Made by a program: the position numbers and the translations under genes. Shown in pieces: positions 34,454 to 43,125 of a stretch of DNA of 64,000 bases. The stretch is from Pseudoalteromonas luteoviolacea (lineage in GTDB: Bacteria; Pseudomonadota; Gammaproteobacteria; Enterobacterales; Alteromonadaceae): the NCBI RefSeq assembly GCF_000814765.1, contig NZ_JWIC01000006.1, positions 400,460 to 464,459 on the forward strand. The letters are read 5' to 3'. Each line of letters starts with the position of its first letter. Position 1 is the stretch's first letter. The notes under the pieces were generated by a model, which saw only the letters and a program-made list of their open reading frames with translations, was not told where the DNA came from and did not search any database.

Positions 34454-34810
34454 ATGATAAGAGTGAAAATTTATCAGCCCATATTCGGCGGTCATTTTGT
34501 CCTAAATGACACGCTGACCGATCAACATATGCTCAATGTGCTCGCCATGAACGACCCAAAAGGACGTATTCTGGATAGCGTAGAAGGCAACGTTGCCGTG
34601 GCTTTTTGCATCTTCCTTGGGGAAAGGTTATACGAGTGCAAGCAATTAGTGAAGGTAAAACAACAGGTAAGTTTTACCACGCTTTTTACCCGTCTATATT
34701 CAAACGTCGCAAAAATCTGTATCGACGATACAAAGCCCTGGGACTTCGAGTTAGAAGAATTTGCTGTATTCCCGAATCACCAAGTTTCTCAAGTGGAGCG
34801 TGCAGCATGA
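34454..34810 (+). CDS. Early protein, unknown function
   Basis: A 118-aa soluble protein with AAGGAAA before ATG. Its stop overlaps the start of the GemA/Gp16 gene (ATGA), so the two are co-translated. Features: Arg-Val-Lys-Ile-Tyr-Gln-Pro, and Phe-Glu-Leu-Glu-Glu-Phe-Ala-Val-Phe near the C-terminus. No family known to me. Confidence 0.7.
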   Translation: MIRVKIYQPIFGGHFVLNDTLTDQHMLNVLAMNDPKGRILDSVEGNVAVAFCIFLGERLYECKQLVKVKQQVSFTTLFTRLYSNVAKICIDDTKPWDFELEEFAVFPNHQVSQVERAA

Positions 34811-35193
34811 ACCCGATGATTAAAGCAATAAAAGCAGCACAACGCGCAGCCGGTATAGATCAGGTATGCCATGTAAAAAACGTTAAACAGATCAGCGGTG
34901 GTCTCACAAATAGTTGTACTGGCCTTACTAAGAACCAACAAAAGGCATTATTACGGCGTTATCAGTATATGGCGCCAAAGTATGAAATGCCAAAGCAATT
35001 GAAATTGATTTACTCGTTGTGGGGGCAATTGGCCAGTGCAGGGAAAGTCGAAAAAGACTCAAAACAGGCATGTGATGCTTTTTGTGAGAAGTATTGCAAT
35101 GGACTGCGCTTGTATAAAGCTGAGAGCCATTGGTCCGCCATTATAGAAATCCTGAAGCAATGGTTACATCGTGGAGGGCCAGATCATGCCTAG
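34807..35193 (+). CDS. GemA/Gp16 family regulator (DUF1018)
   Basis: A 128-aa helical protein matching the Gp16/GemA family: Leu-Leu-Arg-Arg-Tyr ... Met-Pro-Lys-Gln-Leu-Lys-Leu-Ile-Tyr-Ser-Leu-Trp ... Cys-Glu-Lys-Tyr ... Ile-Ile-Glu-Ile-Leu-Lys-Gln-Trp. In Mu, gem is an early gene that alters host gene expression. The start is ATG 34807, overlapping the preceding stop. The longer frame from 34606 is excluded. Confidence 0.8.
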   Translation: MNPMIKAIKAAQRAAGIDQVCHVKNVKQISGGLTNSCTGLTKNQQKALLRRYQYMAPKYEMPKQLKLIYSLWGQLASAGKVEKDSKQACDAFCEKYCNGLRLYKAESHWSAIIEILKQWLHRGGPDHA

Positions 35194-35377
35194 AGGTGAA
35201 TCTATCGTGATCAACCCCGACAGACCGCTCTATGAAGAGGCCGAGTACGACAACCTGCCATTGGAAATTAGGCGTGTTGGCAAGCTAAGAACCAAGTGGG
35301 ATGAAGTTCGTGAAATGAAAGCGGCTTCGAATGAGCATAGTTTGGAATCGTTGCTAGAGGAACTTGAAAATGGCTGA
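35186..35377 (+). CDS. Small early protein, unknown
   Basis: A 63-aa acidic protein from ATG 35186 (GGAGGG upstream), overlapping the end of Gp16 and the start of the Mor-like gene. The chain of overlaps suggests translational coupling. No family recognised. Confidence 0.65.
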   Translation: MPRGESIVINPDRPLYEEAEYDNLPLEIRRVGKLRTKWDEVREMKAASNEHSLESLLEELENG

Positions 35378-35816
35378 GCATGATATTGACCTGAGCTTGT
35401 TACCGCATGGTGTGCGTAAGTTCGTCGAAGTTCTTGGGGTTGAGAGGGCTGTTTCTTTATTAAAGCAGCATCAGCTAAGGATGATGTATATCCCGCTAAA
35501 CCCAAAACCAGAACACGAATTTTGCCAGGTCTTTGGTACTGAGCTAGCTATGCACTTAAGTGAAAATCATGGTGCAAAAAGTTATCAGATCCCAAAGGTA
35601 GATAAAGTGCTCTTGCAGTTTAGAAACCAGGAGATCATTAAAGCGCATGAATTAGGCGTACAAGTTCAAGAGTTGGCTGAGCAGTATGGCTTAACCAGGC
35701 AATGTATTTGGTTAATCCTTAGTGGCACAGCATTAAGCACTGGTGACCCAATTGCTTTAGAGGCTCAACTGGATCTGTTAGGCGATAAGCACAGGCAAAT
35801 AGATTTACCGCTTTAG
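35370..35816 (+). CDS. Mor-type transcription activator
   Basis: A 148-aa protein; start ATG 35370 (GAGGAA upstream). Its C-terminal domain (residues ~80-120: Leu-Leu-Gln-Phe-Arg-Asn-Gln-Glu-Ile-Ile ... Gly-Leu-Thr-Arg-Gln-Cys-Ile-Trp) is the Mor/C helix-turn-helix. In Mu, Mor activates the middle promoter and C the late ones. I see only one Mor-family gene here, so it may activate the three late dyads (10.2, 22.5 and 37.1 kb) directly. Confidence 0.85.
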   Translation: MAEHDIDLSLLPHGVRKFVEVLGVERAVSLLKQHQLRMMYIPLNPKPEHEFCQVFGTELAMHLSENHGAKSYQIPKVDKVLLQFRNQEIIKAHELGVQVQELAEQYGLTRQCIWLILSGTALSTGDPIALEAQLDLLGDKHRQIDLPL

Positions 35817-35824
35817 GAGTAACA

Positions 35825-36013
35825 ATGCACAAAAATAATTTTGTGTTACTCACCGCGCAGCAGCTATCTGGTAAATGCTTACCTTCCAAGGTGCAATGTC
35901 AGATAGCGCTGCAGATAACCGAAAATTACATAGCTGGTAGAAAGGACTTAAAGCTACCGCTAAATAACCTCGAAGCTGATTTAGCTGAGGCGAAAAACGA
36001 AATAGGAAATTGA
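35825..36013 (+). CDS. Small early protein, unknown
   Basis: A 62-aa protein with AGGAG before ATG, basic N-terminal half and a coiled C-terminus (Leu-Glu-Ala-Asp-Leu-Ala-Glu). One base before the next gene, so part of the same operon. Function unknown. Confidence 0.6.
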   Translation: MHKNNFVLLTAQQLSGKCLPSKVQCQIALQITENYIAGRKDLKLPLNNLEADLAEAKNEIGN

Positions 36014-36014
36014 T

Positions 36015-36380
36015 ATGTTAATACAAATGAAAGAAGAAAACGGAAAACTCGAAATCAACGATACATTGGTGCATGGCAAGGAGATTGAGATCAGAGGCAG
36101 TGAACTTATTGTTGACGGTAAACAGCTTAAAATAGATACCGACCAAAAAATCTCTATCCATGTATATGGTAACGTGGAAAATTTGGGTGTGTTACACGGC
36201 TGTGTAGAAGTTCACAATGCCACCACGGTAATATGCCGCTCTGGTGATGTGATATGTGGTGATGTCGTAGGCTCCGTAACTAATACCTTTGGCAACATAG
36301 AATGTGGTGAAGTTGAAGGAAGCGTGTCGACCATTGTAGGTGATGTAAATCACGGCAAAATTGTTCCAGGCTTATTTTGA
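36015..36380 (+). CDS. Small beta-helix-like protein
   Basis: A 121-aa protein. From residue ~50 on it is a series of short strands with Gly-Asp-Val, Gly-Ser-Val and Gly-Asn-Ile-Glu turns at ~8-12 residue spacing, like bactofilin-type beta-helices. There are Cys residues (Cys-Arg; Ile-Cys-Gly; Glu-Cys-Gly) in the strands. No similar protein with known role in phages comes to mind. AGGAAAT lies before ATG. Confidence 0.6.
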   Translation: MLIQMKEENGKLEINDTLVHGKEIEIRGSELIVDGKQLKIDTDQKISIHVYGNVENLGVLHGCVEVHNATTVICRSGDVICGDVVGSVTNTFGNIECGEVEGSVSTIVGDVNHGKIVPGLF

Positions 36381-36388
36381 GGTGATGT

Positions 36389-36709
36389 ATGGGTATTTGT
36401 AAGAAAACACTTTTCAATTCAGCCATCGAAAAATGGGGTGTTAAAACCCAAGCAAGTATGGCAATGGGTGAATGTGGTGAGCTAACCGCTGAATTAAATA
36501 AATTGTTCATTCAAGAACGAATGGGACACCGCGACAATGTGATTGAAGAAATTGCCGATGTTGCGATTATGAGTGAACAAATTATACATATGCTTGGGGC
36601 TGAAGATGAGCTCGAAAAAGTGAAGCTCAAAAAACTAGAAAGACTCAGTGGCATTATCAACGACACCATTTATCACCCACATAAAGAGGTGCATCATGAC
36701 GAAATTTAG
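36389..36709 (+). CDS. MazG-like nucleotide pyrophosphohydrolase
   Basis: A 106-aa all-alpha NTP-PPase-like protein with Glu28-x-x-Glu31 and Glu54-x-x-Asp57 (Gly-Glu-Cys-Gly-Glu-Leu; Glu-Glu-Ile-Ala-Asp-Val), the metal-binding motifs of the MazG superfamily. Such phage enzymes hydrolyse dNTPs or ppGpp-type signals; which one is unknown. GAGGTG precedes ATG. Confidence 0.8.
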   Translation: MGICKKTLFNSAIEKWGVKTQASMAMGECGELTAELNKLFIQERMGHRDNVIEEIADVAIMSEQIIHMLGAEDELEKVKLKKLERLSGIINDTIYHPHKEVHHDEI

Positions 36710-36983
36710 TAAGCTAAACCTTGGTGAATGGACAACGGAACTACCAAACAAAGACGGTATGTATTGGCATTGGTGGGGAGATGACAGCGCGCCTTTTGCA
36801 TTTCATATTGGGAAGGCAAGCAATGGACGTTGTTTTATCCAAATGGGACAGGCTGGGTATACAGAGCCTAAGTATTGTGACGAATACGGTGGTTTATGGG
36901 CCCCGTGTTTACCACCAAACACCTTTATAATTGAAAATATGATTTGTGAACTAACTGAGTTTGCAAAACAACTGAATGTTTAA
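36696..36983 (+). CDS. Early protein, unknown
   Basis: A 95-aa Trp-rich protein (Tyr-Trp-His-Trp-Trp-Gly) from ATG 36696 with GAGGTG upstream, overlapping the MazG-like gene. Its stop codon TAA lies within a TTTAAA array. No family known. It ends the early operon. Confidence 0.6.
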   Translation: MTKFSKLNLGEWTTELPNKDGMYWHWWGDDSAPFAFHIGKASNGRCFIQMGQAGYTEPKYCDEYGGLWAPCLPPNTFIIENMICELTEFAKQLNV

Positions 36984-37008
36984 ACTCACTTTAAACATCA
37001 TTTAAACG
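36978..37008. repeat. 11-bp-phased TTTAAA array B (three units)
   Basis: TTTAAA at 36979, 36990 and 37001, exactly 11 bp apart (GTTTAAAC-TCA-CTTTAAAC-ATC-ATTTAAAC). The first unit contains the stop codon of the preceding gene and the last runs into the terminator stem. Confidence 0.75.
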
Positions 37009-37034
37009 GTCATTATTGCAGTAGACCGTTTTTT
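37004..37034 (+). terminator. Rho-independent terminator of the early operon
   Basis: AAACGGTC ... GACCGTTT with a 12-base loop, then a T run. It ends the early transcript just before the late lysis promoter. Confidence 0.8.
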
Positions 37035-37072
37035 GCTTTAGCCTAATATATCCACATCGCTTCAAATCACCG

Positions 37073-37097
37073 CAAAACATTTTACACCTAATTTCCC
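37073..37097 (+). promoter_or_regulatory. Late promoter element 1 (lysis/packaging operon)
   Basis: CAAAACATTTTAC then ACCTAATTTCCC: the same dyad as at 22.48 and 10.24 kb (one base off the perfect repeat). A TAATTT box (37104-37109) lies at the same distance as in the 10.24-kb copy. Centred 66.5 bp before the lysozyme ATG. Confidence 0.7.
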
Positions 37098-37145
37098 GAA
37101 CTTAATTTGCCAGACTAACCATGTAACTCACGACATGGAAATGGC

Positions 37146-37562
37146 ATGGAAAAACTAAAAAAACAATTAATCAGCCATGAAGGGTATGAACGAACCGTTT
37201 ATATGTGCCCAGGCGGCTACAAATCGATAGGTGTTGGCAGGAACCTTGAGCAACGAGGCCTAACCGACGACGAAATCAATTATCTCCTTAACAACGATAT
37301 CGCTTATTTTACTGCCCAAGTTGAAAAGCATATAGACACATCAAAATGTAACCCCGCACGCAAAGCTGTACTCATCAATATGGCGTTTAACCTTGGCATT
37401 CATGGGCTACTCAACTTCAAAGAAACCATTGCCGCCGTAGAGCGCGGTGATTGGGACAAAGCGGTAATTGAAATGTTCGATAGCCGCTGGGCTGTTCAAG
37501 TTGGAGAGCGTGCAGACCAATTGGCTGAACAGATGAAAACAGGGGAATGGTATGACGCCTGA
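37146..37562 (+). CDS. Endolysin, GH24 lysozyme
   Basis: A 138-aa phage lysozyme that cleaves peptidoglycan. It has Glu12 (His-Glu-Gly), Cys21 and Ser27 (Tyr-Lys-Ser-Ile-Gly-Val-Gly) at the Glu-8-Cys-5-Thr spacing of T4/R21-type endolysins; Ser replaces the usual Thr. Also Asn-Pro-Ala-Arg-Lys-Ala-Val ... Asn-Met-Ala-Phe-Asn-Leu-Gly. No signal-anchor is visible, so a holin should be needed. First gene of the lysis/packaging operon. Ribosome site is weak. Confidence 0.9.
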   Translation: MEKLKKQLISHEGYERTVYMCPGGYKSIGVGRNLEQRGLTDDEINYLLNNDIAYFTAQVEKHIDTSKCNPARKAVLINMAFNLGIHGLLNFKETIAAVERGDWDKAVIEMFDSRWAVQVGERADQLAEQMKTGEWYDA

Positions 37563-37800
37563 TAAGGAAAACGAACTATTCCAATCTATTGGTCAAATTC
37601 AAGCAACCCAAACATCTATTTTGAACGAGGTCAAACAGATCAAAACAGACCTCAATGCACGCGTAGATAAGCTAGAAACCCGTGTAGATAAAGTGGAAGG
37701 ACAGCTCACTAATACTCGCCTAAAAATAGCGGGGGCAAGTGGCCTTACAGGTATTGCTGCGGCTATTACATCTGAGCTGATGAAGCTAGGAGGCGGTTAA
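37552..37800 (+). CDS. Small coiled-coil protein with C-terminal hydrophobic segment (possible holin-like)
   Basis: An 82-aa protein with a coiled coil (~15-55) and one hydrophobic helix near the C-terminus (Leu-Thr-Gly-Ile-Ala-Ala-Ala-Ile). It overlaps the lysozyme stop and precedes the terminase. A holin or lysis accessory is possible from position. I see no separate holin or spanin pair. Confidence 0.55.
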   Translation: MTPDKENELFQSIGQIQATQTSILNEVKQIKTDLNARVDKLETRVDKVEGQLTNTRLKIAGASGLTGIAAAITSELMKLGGG

Positions 37801-38303
37801 TGGCTCATGGTGATGAAGTGATGACTGCGGTCCGTGATAGCTATGTGAACGGCCTTTTAAATATAACCCTTTCAGCACGTAAGCACGATGTGCCCGAAAG
37901 CACAGCACGGCGCTGGAAGCTTGATGCTAAAGCGGCTGGTGATTGCTGGGATTTAGCCCGAGCAGCTGCTAGAAAAGCGACTGGCCCAGCTGGCGAATTT
38001 ACCGAAATGTTCATTCAGGAGTTCTCGCTTGAAGTAAGTTCAGCACTTGAAGCCCTGAAAGAAAAGGGCGATGACATGCCTTTGGCCGAACGAGCAAAGG
38101 TGCTAAAGCAGCTAAAGGATATGTACACATCTGTCATAGATTTAGCTGGCGGTGATAAGAAGATCGGTAAACTTGCTGTAGCTGCAACGGTTATCAAAGA
38201 GTTTGGCCAGTACATCACGCACCATCACAGTGAACACACCGAAACCTTTGTAAAAATCATTGATGGTTTTGGGCCATACATAGCTAGAAAGTTGGAAGAG
38301 TAA
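37800..38303 (+). CDS. Terminase small subunit-like (DUF1804, Mu gp27 type)
   Basis: A 167-aa protein with an N-terminal HTH (residues ~8-42: Ala-Arg-Lys-His-Asp-Val-Pro-Glu-Ser-Thr-Ala-Arg-Arg-Trp) and helical C-terminal domain. It overlaps the large terminase start by one base. It recognises phage DNA for packaging by analogy. Confidence 0.82.
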   Translation: MAHGDEVMTAVRDSYVNGLLNITLSARKHDVPESTARRWKLDAKAAGDCWDLARAAARKATGPAGEFTEMFIQEFSLEVSSALEALKEKGDDMPLAERAKVLKQLKDMYTSVIDLAGGDKKIGKLAVAATVIKEFGQYITHHHSEHTETFVKIIDGFGPYIARKLEE

Positions 38304-40045
38304 TGGCCAAAGACATCAATTCAAAAGACTTTTTAAAGGAAGTCGAAGAGCTTACCTCGTCACTCAGAAGAGACATTGAAGCAAAGCACCGTGATATAGA
38401 TCCCAGTCCAAAAGCCATAAAAGAACGGCGTAAGCGTGTATTGAGAGGCGACTTTGAATTCTTTGTTTATACGTACTTTCCTCACCATATGTGGTTGGAT
38501 GAAGGGCAAAAACCGAGTGAGTTTCAGCAATATTTTATGGATTGGTTTCCGGAAGCCATTGCGTTAGAGAACGGTTGGAAAAACTGGTTTGTAGCACCCA
38601 GAGGCGAAGGAAAATCAACGCTAGGCGTTAAGCTAGCACCTGTTTATGTATCTGTTTTGGCCTTATTACAGGACGAAGAAGTGTGTAATGATCTTGGCCT
38701 TGTAAAGCCAGAGCTGTTTATAGATTACGTTATTTTATTTGGTGCTGAAGCCAAAATGCCAGCCAAAACGCTTGAGGTGGTTAAAACTGAGCTACTAAAC
38801 AATAGTAACTTAATGCTCGACTTCCCTGAGGTTTGCCAAACATCTCCTGTATGGAAGATTGGCGAGTTTGTTACAGCGCAAGGCGTTCGCTTTGAAAGCC
38901 GTGGTGCTGACCAATCAGTTCGGGGCGCTTTCCATGGGGCAAGCCGCCCTAAGTTATTGTTAGCCGATGACATCATCACCGATAAGGAAGCACGCTCTGC
39001 AACTGAGCGAGATAGCCGCTGGGCATTTCTTGAAGCAGCAGTACAGTATCTTGGCCCACCAGATGGTTCGGTCAAATTCTTAGGTGTTAACACCGTACTC
39101 AACAGTGACGACCCTATCTCTCGTGCGGAGCATGCACCTGGTCATTTAGTTCATAGATTTAAAGCCATTTCTCAGTTCCCTGAAAGAATGGATTTATGGG
39201 AGCAATGCCGTGAGCTCATGCTTTACAAAGACAAAGAGTTTGAGAAAAAGGCAGCAGCCAAAGGTCGAGCTGTTTCAAAAGAAGAAAAGCCCAGCTTTAA
39301 GTTTTGGGTTAAGAATAAAAGGCAAATGTCTAAGGCCGCTAAAACCAGCTGGCCTAGCGTACGGTCTTTGTATGACCTAATGGTGATGTGGGCATCAAAT
39401 AAACGAGAGTTTAACCGTGAGATGCAAGGTATTGCCAAATCAGATGAAGAACAAATTTTCTATCAATTTGAGTTCTGGGTAGACCGCCTTCATCTCTGGA
39501 AGCCATATGGCGCATGCGACCCATCAATGGGGAAAACCGCAAGTGCAGATCCAAGTGCTCTAATGGTAGGTTTTTGGGCTCCTGAGCTTGCAAAACTTCA
39601 TGTCGAACACGAAAGCCGCAAAGTACGCGGCCCAAGCAAATTACTAAACGATTTAATACGGCTACAACGCGAATACAACTGTTTGGTATGGGGGTTTGAA
39701 AATAATAATGCGTTTGAATACATGCGCCAAAGCTACATAAAAGAAGGTCTTGAGCAAGGTATAGCTTTACCACTTAGAGGCATAACTGCAACCGTATCAC
39801 AGGAAGAGCGGATCGAAAGCTTAGAACCTTATATAACTAATTCACCAGCCCAAATTGCATTCCATAGTCGGTGTAGGCAAACCATAGATGAGCTCGAAAA
39901 CTGGCCTGATAAACAGAGTACCCACCATTACGATTTAAGCTGTGCACTCACACTTTTGTGGATGGTTACAAGCACAGGAGCAGGCGGCATTCCAAAAGTA
40001 AGAAGCCGTAAAGTAACCAAATCAATAGGGGGCTACCATGTCTAA
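38303..40045 (+). CDS. Terminase large subunit
   Basis: A 580-aa packaging ATPase/nuclease. Walker A Ala-Pro-Arg-Gly-Glu-Gly-Lys-Ser (~98-105), Walker B Leu-Leu-Leu-Ala-Asp-Asp (~218-223), RuvC-like nuclease with Ala-Cys-Asp-Pro-Ser (~404-408) and a C-terminal Tyr-Asp-Leu-Ser. Headful packaging with host flanks is usual in Mu-like phages. It lies in the right arm, away from the capsid genes. Confidence 0.92.
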   Translation: MAKDINSKDFLKEVEELTSSLRRDIEAKHRDIDPSPKAIKERRKRVLRGDFEFFVYTYFPHHMWLDEGQKPSEFQQYFMDWFPEAIALENGWKNWFVAPRGEGKSTLGVKLAPVYVSVLALLQDEEVCNDLGLVKPELFIDYVILFGAEAKMPAKTLEVVKTELLNNSNLMLDFPEVCQTSPVWKIGEFVTAQGVRFESRGADQSVRGAFHGASRPKLLLADDIITDKEARSATERDSRWAFLEAAVQYLGPPDGSVKFLGVNTVLNSDDPISRAEHAPGHLVHRFKAISQFPERMDLWEQCRELMLYKDKEFEKKAAAKGRAVSKEEKPSFKFWVKNKRQMSKAAKTSWPSVRSLYDLMVMWASNKREFNREMQGIAKSDEEQIFYQFEFWVDRLHLWKPYGACDPSMGKTASADPSALMVGFWAPELAKLHVEHESRKVRGPSKLLNDLIRLQREYNCLVWGFENNNAFEYMRQSYIKEGLEQGIALPLRGITATVSQEERIESLEPYITNSPAQIAFHSRCRQTIDELENWPDKQSTHHYDLSCALTLLWMVTSTGAGGIPKVRSRKVTKSIGGYHV

Positions 40046-41510
40046 ACCCCATTTAAGTTATAAGGGCTATCGAGCACTACAAAAAGCCTTTTCAATGAGC
40101 AAAACAGACCCAGCACTATGGGCCATGATGCGTGAATTACCAAACCCTGACCCGATCTTACGCAAAGCAGGTAAAAGCTCACTGATATATGACGAGATAG
40201 CCCGTGATGCCCATGTAATCGGTGAATTACGTAGTTTGCGCTCTGGTATGTTCGCATTCAATGCTGAACTGGTGCCTGGTGGTGATGATTCAGCAAGCAT
40301 GAAAAGCTATGAGATTGCAAAGACCCTCATGGCATCAAGCCCTGCCAAAAATACTCAATGGATGGACATCGACTGGCACAACTATAGCGCGATTTTACAC
40401 GGGTTTGCAGTAACCCATTTAGGCAAATTCGAAAAACAAGATAACGCCTGGATACCTTCCTCCATCGAACAGTGGCAAGCAGGGCGTTTTGCGTTTAACT
40501 CTGACCATGAGTTGCTCGTTAAAACCCGCGAAACTCCCGAAGGTGAGCATATCAATGAAGACCGTTGGACATGTGTTCGCCACATGCCAGAGGCTAAAAA
40601 CCCTTACGGAATTGCCCTACTCAGTAGCTGTTTTTGGCCTTGGATGTTCAAGCATGGTGGCTTTAAGTTTTTCGTTCAGTTGTGCGAGCGCTTTGGTGTA
40701 CCTTTTCCTGTCGGAAAGTATCCAATTGGTACGCAGGACAAGGAAATTGGAGAATTACTTGAAGGCCTAGCTAAGTTGATCACTGAAGGTATTGCCGTCA
40801 TTCCAGATGACTCAAGTTTAGAAATCATTGAAAGCAAAATGTCTGGTGAGCCTGTCCAGTTGCAGCTTATTAATTTGTGTAACTCAGAAATGAGTAAAGC
40901 GCTGACTTCCCAAACACTCGCCACAGAGCAAAAAGCCGGTGCACGTGCAGCAAGTGAGACACACGCTAAACGCGCGGGTGAAAACCAACGTGCCGATAGG
41001 GCGCTCGTATCTGGTTATCGAAACCAGCTATTAGAAACCATCCATAGAGTGAATTTTGATGGTGGCGAACCACCCAAATACGTCTGGCGAGACAAGAAAG
41101 AGATCAACCTCGAAACAGTAAACGTGATAAGGGAGTCAGCCCGTATGGTGCCTGTTTCAGAGGACTATGTATACAAGACTTTGGGCATTCCAAAGCCACA
41201 AAAAGGCGAAGCGCTGTTAGAAATAAAAGACGACGGCCAAGGCATTGCTAGCGCACCAAAACAAGACTTTTCGAGTGATAAGCAGGGCGCTGACGTCTCT
41301 GTTTTTGACGAGTTTGACCAAGCAACTGACGCCGAAATAAAGCAGATTTTTGAGTTTGCCAAACAAGCAAACAACCTCGACGAACTAAAACAAAACGTCC
41401 TCAATGAGTTCCCAAATATCTCTAATTCAGCCCTAGCAGAAGTAGCCACAAAGGCCCTTGAATTGGAGGTTTTAGAGGGAATGAACGAGGCAAATCAACA
41501 GGAGATTTAA
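40038..41510 (+). CDS. Portal protein, DUF935 family (Mu gp29-like)
   Basis: A 490-aa portal with the DUF935 layout: Asp-Pro-Ile-Leu-Arg, an N-terminal helical region, Trp-x-x-Ile-Asp-Trp-His-Asn-Tyr, then a long helix with Ser-Lys-Ala-Leu-Thr-Ser-Gln-Thr-Leu-Ala-Thr-Glu, and a charged C-terminus. It overlaps the terminase stop by a few bases. It forms the head vertex through which DNA enters. Confidence 0.9.
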   Translation: MSKPHLSYKGYRALQKAFSMSKTDPALWAMMRELPNPDPILRKAGKSSLIYDEIARDAHVIGELRSLRSGMFAFNAELVPGGDDSASMKSYEIAKTLMASSPAKNTQWMDIDWHNYSAILHGFAVTHLGKFEKQDNAWIPSSIEQWQAGRFAFNSDHELLVKTRETPEGEHINEDRWTCVRHMPEAKNPYGIALLSSCFWPWMFKHGGFKFFVQLCERFGVPFPVGKYPIGTQDKEIGELLEGLAKLITEGIAVIPDDSSLEIIESKMSGEPVQLQLINLCNSEMSKALTSQTLATEQKAGARAASETHAKRAGENQRADRALVSGYRNQLLETIHRVNFDGGEPPKYVWRDKKEINLETVNVIRESARMVPVSEDYVYKTLGIPKPQKGEALLEIKDDGQGIASAPKQDFSSDKQGADVSVFDEFDQATDAEIKQIFEFAKQANNLDELKQNVLNEFPNISNSALAEVATKALELEVLEGMNEANQQEI

Positions 41511-41511
41511 T

Positions 41512-41970
41512 ATGCCAACAAACAATATTGTAGTGATTACTAAAAAAGAAGATGGTGAAACTAAAAGGAAAGCAGCACCCGCCTTAGCTGAACTTGCGCA
41601 ACGTGGGTGGGAGCTTAAAACAACCATTGATAATGCACAAAAAGAAGTGAAAGAGATAAATACTGAGATACTAAAGAAACTGAAACCTGGTCAAGCGGTA
41701 GTCATTGAAGAAGTAGGGCGTTGCACCGTTGTTGAAAGTACATCCTATAAGATATCTGATGCTGATGAACTTAAATCCATTCTTGGCCCTCGCTTTAAAG
41801 ATTTAACCAAACAGACTGTAAATTATTCCGCAACACCAAAGCTAAAAACAATGTGCATCGACGCTGACGAACCTAAACAAATGCAAATCAACGCCTGTTT
41901 CACAGTTTCAAGCTCAACAGCTGCAAAGTGGACTGGTGAAAAAACCAAAGCTAAAGAAAAAGCTGCTTAA
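41512..41970 (+). CDS. Phage protein of unknown function between portal and MuF
   Basis: A 152-aa protein with AGGAG before ATG. It has a coiled coil (~30-60) and a Lys-rich C-terminus (Lys-Thr-Lys-Ala-Lys-Glu-Lys). I recognise no family. Possibly a minor head protein or scaffold-like factor. Confidence 0.6.
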   Translation: MPTNNIVVITKKEDGETKRKAAPALAELAQRGWELKTTIDNAQKEVKEINTEILKKLKPGQAVVIEEVGRCTVVESTSYKISDADELKSILGPRFKDLTKQTVNYSATPKLKTMCIDADEPKQMQINACFTVSSSTAAKWTGEKTKAKEKAA

Positions 41971-41982
41971 AAAAGCTAACAA

Positions 41983-43125
41983 ATGTCCGATACAACACCT
42001 CAATATGGCCAACTCGTGAAATTCGATGAGGCCATTTCAAATCTAAAATCAAAAGTACAAATACCAAGTGAGTCATATAAAGATTTACTTGGGCACATAC
42101 ATGCAAGAGCGTTTACTGTTGCCGGTGCAACAAAAACAGAATTGTTAAATGACTTATACAAAGATGTACTTACTGCAATTGAAAATGGTGAGACAATCAC
42201 TGACTTTAGAGCGCGCTTTGATAAAACCATTGCCAAACATGGTTGGTCATACAATGGAAAACGCGGTTGGCGAACTCAAGTAATTTATCAAAACAATAAA
42301 AACACCGCGCGTGCAGCTGGCCGATGGCAACAACAAGAACGGATCAAACATCGTAGACCATATCTTTTATATTTAACTGCAGGTGACTCGCGAGTAAGAC
42401 CGCAGCATAACGCGTGGAATTACATTCTTTTACCAATTGAACATAATTTCTGGCACACGCATTATCCGCCTAACGGTTGGAACTGTAGATGTAAAGTCGT
42501 GAGCTTAAGTGATGCTGACATAAAGCGCATGGGTTTAACTGTAACACCTGATTCCGCTTTGACCTCATATCAAAAACCATTTACCGAAGTTGATCCAAAA
42601 ACAGGTGAAGAATTAGAGCGATTGCCTGGTATCGACCTCGGTTGGGATTACAATCCTGGTCTTGCATGGTTAGGCGCAGACAAGTCAACAGGCCAAATGC
42701 TAGCGAAACTCGATCACCAAATTCGAGAAGTGGCTACGCCAATTTTTAATGCCGCAATTAACGAAGGCCAAAACCATTTTAAATCTCAAGTTGCAAAGGT
42801 CGCAGCCAAACAAGCCTTAGGAAAACCTGACTCTGGAACAAAATTAATAATAGGGTACTTGCATCCAAAATTATTCAAATCAGTTTTAGATGTTGCGCCT
42901 GAAACAAAAAGCACGCTGGTAGTTATTGATGAAGCAATGCTAAAGACAGCGATTCAAGTTATCGGGTTTGAGCAAACGACCGAGTTAATGAAGTTAGTCC
43001 AAGCTCAAACAAATTCTACATTTAACCAGAGTGTTTTGCAGTTCATAGCGAATGGAATTCAGGTCACAATTCAAGTCGACCCAGATATGAACCGGATTGT
43101 TGAAGTTAAGCTTCTTGATGTTTAA
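41983..43125 (+). CDS. Head morphogenesis protein, MuF family (Mu gp30-like)
   Basis: A 380-aa minor head protein. The MuF domain (residues ~85-180) has Thr-Ala-Gly-Asp-Ser-Arg-Val-Arg-Pro, His-Asn-Ala-Trp and Tyr-Pro-Pro-Asn-Gly-Trp-Asn-Cys-Arg-Cys. The C-terminal 120 residues are an unknown alpha/beta domain; MuF C-termini sometimes carry toxins, and this one shows no obvious catalytic motif. Last phage gene before the end. Its stop codon lies in the TTTAAA array C. Confidence 0.88.
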   Translation: MSDTTPQYGQLVKFDEAISNLKSKVQIPSESYKDLLGHIHARAFTVAGATKTELLNDLYKDVLTAIENGETITDFRARFDKTIAKHGWSYNGKRGWRTQVIYQNNKNTARAAGRWQQQERIKHRRPYLLYLTAGDSRVRPQHNAWNYILLPIEHNFWHTHYPPNGWNCRCKVVSLSDADIKRMGLTVTPDSALTSYQKPFTEVDPKTGEELERLPGIDLGWDYNPGLAWLGADKSTGQMLAKLDHQIREVATPIFNAAINEGQNHFKSQVAKVAAKQALGKPDSGTKLIIGYLHPKLFKSVLDVAPETKSTLVVIDEAMLKTAIQVIGFEQTTELMKLVQAQTNSTFNQSVLQFIANGIQVTIQVDPDMNRIVEVKLLDV

